From contig NZ_JAACFS010000035.1 in assembly GCF_029051645.1 (NCBI RefSeq), forward strand, positions 1 to 64,000: a stretch of DNA of 64,000 bases, read 5' to 3'. Each line of letters starts with the position of its first letter. Within the stretch, counting starts at the first letter, position 1. Both the position numbers and the translations under genes were made by a program. The notes beneath the pieces were generated by a model. The model did no database searches and was not told the origin of the DNA. It saw only the letters and a list, made by a program, of their open reading frames with translations. The stretch comes from Bradyrhizobium sp. CSA112. Lineage in GTDB: Bacteria > Pseudomonadota > Alphaproteobacteria > Rhizobiales > Xanthobacteraceae. Shown here in pieces: positions 57,486-64,000 of this stretch.

Positions 57486-57734
57486 AGGCGTGCTCCGGAC
57501 ATAAATTATGGGCCCGGACAGACCATAAATCAACTATTAACACATTGTTTTTACTACAGTATTTAGCTAATTTGGCACTGGAATCTCGTTAGATGGAACC
57601 GGCGCCAAAGACGGATCCCGCGGCATAGCGTGACCCGCGTCAATGGCGGTGTTGACCGTTCTTGAGGATCTTGTCTCGTTGGGCCTCAGACCCCGCGCAC
57701 GGCCGAAAACCACGGGTAAGCTCAGCGGCTCCAG

Positions 57735-58556
57735 TTTGCCGCGAAGATTCTGCTGATCATGGGTGGTCACGCGCAGGCATTCGGCCCGGCGCTCCAGCCC
57801 GCCAAAATCATATTTGTAGAGAAATTCCCGTCTGGAGATCGTACACGGTGAAGCCCTTCTCGATGCCCCATTGAATGCAATGAAGATGAAGGACAAAGCC
57901 GGGCGGGGACGTTTGACGCTGAGATCGCGACCATTCAACAGGCTCATCAATGAACGGTTCTTCCAGTCGATGAGACTGGCCTGAAGCCCAATCCGATTTC
58001 CCCCTTGCCAAAAGGATCGGGAGAAGAAGCGCATCGTCCGCAGATGTTCTCTCAAGGTGAAGCTTGCTCCAATTCAGCCGCTTTGTGCGGTCGGCAAAGG
58101 CACCCGTAGCTGCATGCTCATACCGGGATCGCAAATGAAGCCCGTGTAGCCGGCAAAATAGCCGCCGCCGGTTCTCAGTTCGTTGTGAAATTTCCCCTCT
58201 CTGCTTCGTTCGGTGCGTAGCTGCAACGGGAAGAAGGCGACGTAGTCCCCAACGTCAGGACTGTCCTTCGCTGCCAGGACAATCCATTGACAGCCGAGCC
58301 GTTCAAACCAACCTGCGATCCATGAAAAGGACATGAAAAGCTGCGCTTCAGGATCGGCCTGATAAACAGCTTCCCGGTTGCTCCTGAGGCGGAGCAAGGT
58401 GTCGCGGCTCGTGATAACGTCGACAGCATGGCGTTGGCCTTTGCTCAAGGGAGCAGGGGGCGAACGGACGAATTCTGCAATGCTGGCGGCGCTGATCCCT
58501 TGTCGAAAAAACGAACCTAGCGCTCCATGAAGCCATGGAAGCATGCGCACTGGCAA
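57735..58556 (-). pseudogene. Frameshifted acetyltransferase of the BioF2/CelD-like GNAT type
   Basis: The pieces of one protein are spread over two reading frames. Frame A (58556-58074) holds EAQLFMSFSWIAGWFERLG, DYVAFFPLQLRTERSREGKF and GGGYFAGYTGFICDP. Frame B near 58085 continues with RLNWSKLHLERTS. Frame A again has GLQASLIDWKNRSLMSLLNGRDL (about 57985-57915), frame B PPGFVLHLHCIQWGIEKGFTVYDL (about 57900-57828), frame A REFLYKYDFGGLERR. The expected middle segment between LNWSKL and GLQAS is mostly missing. At least four frame changes plus a deletion mean decay, not sequencing error. Relatives act in polysaccharide or envelope modification. Confidence 0.75.
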
Positions 58557-58811
58557 CGGGATGGCTTGGGAGCCAAGCCTGTTCCGCTGCGCCGCAGCGG
58601 CTCCGCATCCGCAGGAATTTCACCCGGCTGGCGGCCGGATGAAGTCCGACAATAATGGCGTGTTCAACCGTGGTCCGGACGGTCCGGTTCGGATTCCGAT
58701 CAGGCGCAGCCTGACGCAACCAGGATCTCTTACGACAGGCTTTTCGCGCGGCCGCGCTGCGGTCTGCCCGGCGTCTCCCGGCCGCATCTCACATGGTTTG
58801 GGCAAGGGCAA

Positions 58812-58898
<87 letters not shown>

Positions 58899-59045
58899 CC
58901 GGGCGGGTTAGTAAGGAACGGTCGCACGCTTGTCAAATTGCTTCGATGCCGGACAAATACGCTGTACAGCGAGGCCGGGTTGGCGTACGCGAAACCGCTA
59001 AATCCCACCGATATCTCTCGAATTTGACGGCAGGACTTGACCCCG

Positions 59046-60014
59046 ATGACATCGAACCTGGACACCCTCGTCACGATTTTCGGCGGATCCGGTTTTCTGG
59101 GGCGAAACGTGGTTCGGGCGCTCTGCAAGCGCGATTACCGTATCCGCGTGGCGGTACGGCGGCCGGAACTGGCCGTCCATTTGCAACCGGCCGGCAAGGT
59201 CGGCCAGATCCACGCCGTGCAGGCCAATGTTCGCCATCCGGCCTCTGTCGAGGCCGCCATGCGCGGCTCGCAGGTCGTCATTAACCTGGTCGGTATCCTG
59301 GCCGAGGGCGGCGCGCAGACCTTCGACGCCGTGCAGACCAGGGGCGCCGAAACCATCGCCAAGGCCGCCAGCGCCATCGGCGCGCGGATGGTGCACGTCT
59401 CGGCGATCGGCGCCGATGAGAATTCCCCATCGCACTATTCGCGCGCCAAGGCCGCCGGCGAGCAGGCGGTGCTGGCCGCGGCCCCCTCGACCACCATCCT
59501 GCGGCCGTCGCTAATGTTCGGGCCCGAGGATCAATTCACCAACCGTTTTGCCGCGCTGGCGCGGATATCACCCTTCCTGCCGCTGATCGGCGGCGGCGTA
59601 ACCCGGATACAGCCGGCTTATGTCGGTGACGTCGCAGCCGCGGTCGCCGATGCCGTCGACGGCAAGACGGAGCCTGGCGCAGCTTACGAACTCGGCGGAC
59701 GCGAAGTGCTGACCATGCGTGAGATCATGGAAATCATTCTCGCGATCACCGAGCGCAAGCGCATGCTGGTTTCGCTGCCGTTCGGGCTGGCACGGCTGCA
59801 GGCGATGTTTCTGCAATTTGCACCGGGACCGTTGAAGCTGACGGCGGACCAGGTGGCGATGCTGCAGTCGGACAATGTGGTGTCGGACGCCGCCAAAGCC
59901 GCGGGGCTGACCCTGGAAGGGCTCGGCATCACACCCGGGTCAATGCAGGCGATCGCCCCGCAATATCTCTGGCGCTTCCGCGCCGCCGGGCAGTTTCAGC
60001 GCAAGAGCGCGTAG
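59046..60014 (+). CDS. Complex I NDUFA9-like NAD(P)-binding protein
   Basis: A 322-residue extended short-chain dehydrogenase of the NDUFA9 subgroup. The nucleotide site TIFGGSGFLGRNVVRALCKRDYRI opens it; later VINLVGILAEGGAQTFDAVQ, YSRAKAAGEQAV and PSLMFGPEDQFTNRFA. The catalytic YxxxK (YSRAK) is present. Relatives are accessory to NADH:quinone oxidoreductase. ATG 59046 is preferred; the frame extends three codons to a TTG. It lies just 3 bases before a repeat element and convergent to uppP. Confidence 0.9.
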   Translation: MTSNLDTLVTIFGGSGFLGRNVVRALCKRDYRIRVAVRRPELAVHLQPAGKVGQIHAVQANVRHPASVEAAMRGSQVVINLVGILAEGGAQTFDAVQTRGAETIAKAASAIGARMVHVSAIGADENSPSHYSRAKAAGEQAVLAAAPSTTILRPSLMFGPEDQFTNRFAALARISPFLPLIGGGVTRIQPAYVGDVAAAVADAVDGKTEPGAAYELGGREVLTMREIMEIILAITERKRMLVSLPFGLARLQAMFLQFAPGPLKLTADQVAMLQSDNVVSDAAKAAGLTLEGLGITPGSMQAIAPQYLWRFRAAGQFQRKSA

Positions 60015-60017
60015 CTC

Positions 60018-60105
60018 GTAGGGTGGGCAAAGCGCAGCGTGCCCACCATCGCGAGCACAATGTTAGATGGTGGGCACGGCGCAAGAGCGCCTTTGCCCAC
60101 CCTAC
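60018..60105. repeat. Dispersed palindromic repeat, GTAGGGTGGGCAAAG family, copy 2
   Basis: Ends GTAGGGTGGGCAAAG and CTTTGCCCACCCTAC and inner arms GTGCCCACCAT/ATGGTGGGCAC match 19322-19445, minus the nested module. It lies between the convergent NDUFA9-like and uppP stops and could act as a terminator. Confidence 0.85.
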
Positions 60106-60117
60106 AATTTCCGAGCC

Positions 60118-60936
60118 CTACTTCCCCAGCGCCAGCGCGAGCAGGCCGAGCGTGCCGGCGACGACGCGCCACCACGCAAAAAACGTGAAGCCATGGCGCG
60201 TGACATAGGTGAGGAACGTCTTCACCACGATCGCCGCGGTGATGAACGACACCACGAAACCGATCGCGAGGATGCCGACGTGATCGACCGTCATCTCGGC
60301 GCGGTTCTTGTAGAAATCATAGGCGAACGCGCCGACCATGGTCGGGATCGCGAGAAAGAATGAAAACTCCGCCGCCGACCGCTTGTCGCCGCCGAGCAGC
60401 ATCGCCGCCACGATACTGGCGCCGGAACGCGATACGCCGGGTATCATCGCCACGCATTGCGCGATGCCGATCCACAGATACATCATCAGCGGATAGCGCG
60501 TAGCGTCATCCTCCGTCGGCTTGAGTTCGAGCTGATCGACCCAGAGCAGAATCGCGCCGCCGACGATCAGCGTGAAACAGACCACCCACGGATTGAACAA
60601 AAGCTCCTTGATGTATTTGCCGGCAATCAGGCCGATGATCACCGCAGGCAGGAACGCCACCAGCACCCCGATCACGAACCGGCGGTCGTCGGGATTGGTG
60701 AACATGCCGAGCGCGACGCGCGACAGCTTGACGAAATACAGCATGACGATGGCGAGGATCGCGCCGAGCTGAATCAGGATCACAAAGCTCTGCCAGAAGG
60801 CGCCCTCACCAAGGCCGAAGTAGCGTTGCGCCAGCAGCATATGGCCCGTGGAGGAAACGGGGAGAAATTCCGTGATACCCTCGATGATGCCGAGAATCAC
60901 CGCCTTGACTGCTTCCGACATCATGATGTGGTCCAT
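60118..60936 (-). CDS. uppP: Undecaprenyl-diphosphatase UppP (BacA)
   Basis: A 272-residue polytopic membrane enzyme that dephosphorylates undecaprenyl diphosphate so the lipid carrier can be reused for peptidoglycan and polysaccharide synthesis. The first motif GIIEGITEFLPVSSTGHMLL with catalytic Glu/Ser and the second IPGVSRSGASIVAAMLLG with Arg are intact. Loss or overdose of UppP changes bacitracin sensitivity in relatives. Divergent from the fzlA-like gene. Confidence 0.95.
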   Translation of the reverse strand: MDHIMMSEAVKAVILGIIEGITEFLPVSSTGHMLLAQRYFGLGEGAFWQSFVILIQLGAILAIVMLYFVKLSRVALGMFTNPDDRRFVIGVLVAFLPAVIIGLIAGKYIKELLFNPWVVCFTLIVGGAILLWVDQLELKPTEDDATRYPLMMYLWIGIAQCVAMIPGVSRSGASIVAAMLLGGDKRSAAEFSFFLAIPTMVGAFAYDFYKNRAEMTVDHVGILAIGFVVSFITAAIVVKTFLTYVTRHGFTFFAWWRVVAGTLGLLALALGK

Positions 60937-61101
60937 TTTGACAGGAAAAGCCGCGCCCTTCTCGCCTATTCGTCCCCATGCCGCAATCGCAAAAAAACGC
61001 CAAACTTAGGTTGCCTCGTGCGCCTGCTTGGCTAGTGTCCCGATTCGTTTTGACGCGGTTTGAGGGTTCCGTAGTTGCCGCGATTTTGCCCCAAGGATTT
61101 C

Positions 61102-61794
61102 ATGTACACGCTCTATCATCACGCGTTCTGTCCGCATTCGCGCTTCGTTCGCCTGGTGCTGGGCGAACACGGCCTCGACCTGCGCCTGGTGGAAGAGCGG
61201 GCCTGGGAGCGGCGCGAGGGGTTTCTCGTGCTCAATCCCGCGGGCACTACGCCGGTGTTGATGGCTGACGGCTTTCCGCCGATTCCCGGCGCAAGCGTCA
61301 TCGCTGAGTATCTCGACGAGACGCACGGCCTGGAGGCGGGCGACCGGCGGCTGTTGCCGGCCTCGATGGCCGAGCGCGTCGAGGTGCGCCGGCTGATGGC
61401 GTGGTTCAATGAAAAATTCTTCGAGGAGGCGTCGAATCCGCTGGTAACCGAGCGCATCTACAAGCGTTTCATGAGCGAGGAGAATGGCGGCGGGGCGCCG
61501 GCGGCCGATGTGATCCGCGCAGCCAAGGCCAATGTGCGCTATCATCTGGCCTATATCGGCTGGCTGGCGCAGACGCGGAACTTCCTCGCCGGCGACCGGC
61601 TGACCTACGCGGATCTCGCCGCCGCGGCGCATCTTTCGGCGATCGATTATCTGGGCGACGTGCCATGGAGCGAGGACGACGCAGCAAAGGCGTGGTATGC
61701 ACGGGTGAAGTCCCGCCCGTCGTTCCGCCCGCTGCTCAGCGAATGGCTGGCGGGCGTACCGGCGTCGCGGACCTACGTGGACCTCGACTTCTGA
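61102..61794 (+). CDS. fzlA: Glutathione S-transferase-fold protein, FzlA-like
   Basis: A 230-residue GST-fold protein. The N-terminal thioredoxin-like half ([56 protein letters not shown]) closely follows the alphaproteobacterial FzlA pattern ([15 protein letters not shown]), and the helical half ([19 protein letters not shown]) fits a GST. In Caulobacter FzlA binds and curves FtsZ filaments and is needed for cell division. The link here is by pattern, so plain GST activity remains possible. ATG 61102 is chosen. The 3' end overlaps queG. Confidence 0.75.
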   Translation: MYTLYHHAFCPHSRFVRLVLGEHGLDLRLVEERAWERREGFLVLNPAGTTPVLMADGFPPIPGASVIAEYLDETHGLEAGDRRLLPASMAERVEVRRLMAWFNEKFFEEASNPLVTERIYKRFMSEENGGGAPAADVIRAAKANVRYHLAYIGWLAQTRNFLAGDRLTYADLAAAAHLSAIDYLGDVPWSEDDAAKAWYARVKSRPSFRPLLSEWLAGVPASRTYVDLDF

Positions 61795-62945
61795 ACAAGG
61801 ACGCCAGACTCTCCGCCGCCGATCTGAAGGCCGCGCTCGCGCGCGAAGCGGAGACGCTCGGTTTCGACTGCATCGGCGTGACCGATCCCGATGCGATCGC
61901 TGGCGCCGGAAAATATTTCCGCGAATTCCTCGATGCCCGCGCGCATGGCGACATGGACTGGCTCGCGGCGCAACCCGAACGGCGGATGGATCCGCGCGTG
62001 CTGTGGCGAGGGGTGCGCTCCATCATCATGCTCGGCGTCAATTACGGGCCTGCGGAAGATCCGCTCGCGCTTCTTGCGAAGCGCACACGCGGCGCGATCT
62101 CCGCCTACGCGCAGGGCGACGACTATCACGACGTCATCAAGAAGCGTCTGAAGGTGCTGGCGCGGTGGTTCGTCGCCGCCTCCGGTGAGGAAGTGAAAGT
62201 GTTCATTGATACCGCAGCGGTAATGGAAAAGCCGCTGGCACAGGCGGCGGGGCTCGGCTGGCAGGGCAAGCACACCAATCTGGTGTCGCGCGAATTCGGT
62301 TCATGGCTGTTTCTCGGCGCGATCTTCACGGCTGCCGATCTCCCGCGCGACGACGCCGACACCGATCATTGCGGCTCCTGCAACGCCTGCCAGGAGATCT
62401 GCCCGACCGCGGCCTTCCCTGCGCCTTACAAGCTCGACGCGCGGCGCTGCATTTCGTACCTGACGATCGAGAACAAGGGACCGATCCCGCACGAATTTCG
62501 CAAGAGCATCGGCAACCGCATCTATGGCTGCGACGATTGTCTCGCCGTGTGCCCGTGGAACAAGTTCGCGCAGCAAGGCCGCGAAGCCAAACTGGCCGCG
62601 CGCACAGAATTGCGCGCGCCCTCGCTGGCGGAGCTCGTGCGGCTCGACGACACAGCGTTTCGCGCGCTGTTTTCTAAATCGCCGGTCAAGCGCATCGGCC
62701 GCGACCGCTTCGTCCGCAACGTGCTGATCGCGATCGGCAACTCGGGCGAGGCCGCTCTGGCTGTGGAAGCCGAGCGCCTTCTGAGCGACGCAAGCCCGCT
62801 GGTGCGCGGCGCGGCGGTGTGGGTCTTATCGCAATTGGCGGAGCCGCACGCCTTTGCCGCACGGGCTGCGAAGGCGATCGAGGTCGAAGCGGACGCGACC
62901 GTGCGCGACGAATGGCGACTCATGGACCCACTGCCAAGCCCCTGA
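61743..62945 (+). CDS. queG: Epoxyqueuosine reductase QueG
   Basis: A 400-residue cobalamin- and iron-sulfur-dependent enzyme for the last step of queuosine formation in tRNA. The N-terminal part has [13 protein letters not shown] and MLGVNYGP; two 4Fe-4S motifs follow, [17 protein letters not shown] and [15 protein letters not shown]. The C-terminal HEAT-like repeats ([26 protein letters not shown]) complete it. The start is uncertain: ATG 61743 overlaps the upstream gene by 52 bases; a CTG at 61791 beside the upstream stop ([12 protein letters not shown]) is the alternative. Confidence 0.94.
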   Translation: MAGGRTGVADLRGPRLLNKDARLSAADLKAALAREAETLGFDCIGVTDPDAIAGAGKYFREFLDARAHGDMDWLAAQPERRMDPRVLWRGVRSIIMLGVNYGPAEDPLALLAKRTRGAISAYAQGDDYHDVIKKRLKVLARWFVAASGEEVKVFIDTAAVMEKPLAQAAGLGWQGKHTNLVSREFGSWLFLGAIFTAADLPRDDADTDHCGSCNACQEICPTAAFPAPYKLDARRCISYLTIENKGPIPHEFRKSIGNRIYGCDDCLAVCPWNKFAQQGREAKLAARTELRAPSLAELVRLDDTAFRALFSKSPVKRIGRDRFVRNVLIAIGNSGEAALAVEAERLLSDASPLVRGAAVWVLSQLAEPHAFAARAAKAIEVEADATVRDEWRLMDPLPSP

Positions 62946-63071
62946 TTTCGCCGCCGCACTGTCAGGGTCGCGCCGGCCAAGCTCGGCCCGTAGAACATGA
63001 ATGATCTAGCGCAAGGAACAAGTTCCGAGTGTGAGGCATATAGCCGAGAGCGATGTCTGCTGGGTAATGCC

Positions 63072-64000
63072 ATGAAAACCCAGATCATCAGAGAGCTCGG
63101 ACAAGCCGACATTTTGCTGCCGTCGCTTGTGGCGGAGGGCTTGGCCGCCAATGATCGCATCAAGGTTCGCCTGAGCGCACTCCAGGCGGCTGCGGAACAC
63201 GCGCGGGAACCCGATCATCCGGCCAACGAGCTTGCGGCGGAATGCCATGCTGCGGGCATTGCCCCGGCGGGAATCGCATCCCTAATCAGCGGCGCGCATT
63301 TGATCGGCGAGAGGCGGTTGAGCGCGCCGAGCCTCGCCAAACTGATCAAGGAGGTCCAGGGCGACATGGAGACCATGATCCGTGCGGTCAGCGCCGGCGA
63401 TGCGCCGGAAGGCGAAAAAGCGACTGCGCGACTGAACTCGATCTGCGCCGCAGGGCTGCTCGATGCATCGAGCGAGATCGAGTTCACGCGGATCACCCGG
63501 CTGACCGGCGCCGGGCAGGAGGGCGGCGACAGCCTGCATCGGCTGGTCATGGAACTGCACAAGGCGCTCAACAGGCTCGCGGCCGGCTGCTCGAAAGAGA
63601 TTATTGCCGGAGCCCATGTGTTCGGCCTGCACAGCGAAGACCGCCCGGCGGTCGAGAGCTTCATGAGAGGCCTGAACGAGACGCGCGGCCTCAAGTTCAA
63701 TCACCCCGGTCTGGATACGATGGCGACCAGGTCGGAAGGCCGGCTCCTGATCCAGAACGATATCGGAACCACCGATGCGCATGTCATGGTGATCGCGATC
63801 GAGAAGAACACCGTGACCGTCACCTACACGGATGTGCATCTGGCGCGGACGAAATTCTTCATCGCCCTGCTCGACAAGTTCGATGCGAAATGGAGCGGGC
63901 TCGACCGCCACGCCGCGGCGGGAATGGGCGAAGACAATGCCTTCTTTCTGGTTACTGGCCAATTTCAGGCCGCGAACGCCGCCGATCGCAACGATTTCCT
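63072..64000 (+). CDS. Unknown soluble protein, cut by window end
   Basis: From ATG 63072 a frame stays open to the window end (at least 309 residues), starting MKTQIIRELGQADILLPSLV. It has an Ala/Leu-rich helical first half (RIKVRLSALQAAAEHAREP, PSLAKLIKEVQGDMETM, LHRLVMELHKALNRLA) and, from about residue 225, a more beta-like stretch (RLLIQNDIGTTDAHVMVIAIE, NTVTVTYTDVHLARTKFF). I recognise no family. There is no signal peptide or membrane helix. A gap of 126 bases separates it from queG. A minus-strand frame over 63282-63962 is its shadow. Confidence 0.75.
   Translation, partial: MKTQIIRELGQADILLPSLVAEGLAANDRIKVRLSALQAAAEHAREPDHPANELAAECHAAGIAPAGIASLISGAHLIGERRLSAPSLAKLIKEVQGDMETMIRAVSAGDAPEGEKATARLNSICAAGLLDASSEIEFTRITRLTGAGQEGGDSLHRLVMELHKALNRLAAGCSKEIIAGAHVFGLHSEDRPAVESFMRGLNETRGLKFNHPGLDTMATRSEGRLLIQNDIGTTDAHVMVIAIEKNTVTVTYTDVHLARTKFFIALLDKFDAKWSGLDRHAAAGMGEDNAFFLVTGQFQAANAADRNDF

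Overview
The window is about 64 kb of GC-rich chromosomal DNA with the gene content and gene order of an alphaproteobacterium of the Bradyrhizobium/Rhodopseudomonas group (order Hyphomicrobiales). The signs are a DivL-type tyrosine pseudokinase, a TsaE-AmgK fusion, the aroA-cmk-rpsA-sppA-ihfB-lapA-trpFBA-accD-folC block, the lptC-lptA-lptB-rpoN-hpf-ptsN block, a ROSE-type RNA thermometer before a small heat-shock gene, and several families of short dispersed palindromic repeats. Species-level assignment is inference. Most of the window is core chromosome. I see no prophage, CRISPR array, integrated island or large mobile element, only the tail of a probable transposase at the left edge, a decayed acetyltransferase gene and many short repeats.

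Layout. 1-9.4 kb is a mixed region: SH3 protein, 2-hydroxyacid dehydrogenase, a divergent LysR/aldo-keto reductase pair, MoeB-like enzyme, a probable pseudoprotease, an orphan ParA ATPase, a GNAT enzyme and mutM. 9.4-13.7 kb is a tight forward operon ubiE-ubiB-coaBC-dut, in which CoaBC carries an extra ribbon-helix-helix domain. 14.0-26.8 kb runs forward as divL, tsaE-amgK, pilZ, murU, addB, addA, trxA, linking cell-cycle control, tRNA modification, cell-wall recycling, recombination and redox. 26.9-39.5 kb is read backward: phosphoesterase, then folC, accD, trpA, trpB, trpF, lapA, ihfB, sppA, rpsA, cmk and aroA. 39.6-43.0 kb holds a FYDLN protein, tRNA-Ala with an adjacent GIY-YIG gene, the ohrR/ohr peroxide switch and a CoA-transferase. 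43.3-47.5 kb is a ugpBAEC-type ABC importer. 47.7-48.5 kb is a heat-shock unit (RpoH-type promoter, ROSE leader, hsp20, DUF1150). 48.7-56.4 kb is backward: chemoreceptor, ptsN, hpf, rpoN, lptB, lptA, lptC. 56.5-64 kb holds an RNase D-type nuclease, a small unknown protein, a frameshifted acetyltransferase pseudogene, tRNA-Leu, an NDUFA9-like protein, uppP, an FzlA-like protein, queG and an unknown gene cut by the window end.

How the genes work together. Several neighbourhoods serve the envelope and cell cycle: DivL (polarity), AmgK/MurU (peptidoglycan recycling), UppP (lipid carrier recycling), FzlA (FtsZ binding) and Lpt proteins (LPS export). Others serve biosynthesis (CoA, ubiquinone, tryptophan, shikimate, folate, malonyl-CoA) and nitrogen/phosphotransfer control (RpoN, PtsN, HPF). 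The least routine signals are the RHH-CoaBC fusion, the repeat element read into the C terminus of TrpF, the GIY-YIG cassette abutting tRNA-Ala, a trypsin-like protein without its catalytic His, and one 16-bp perfect palindrome shared by two otherwise different repeat families.
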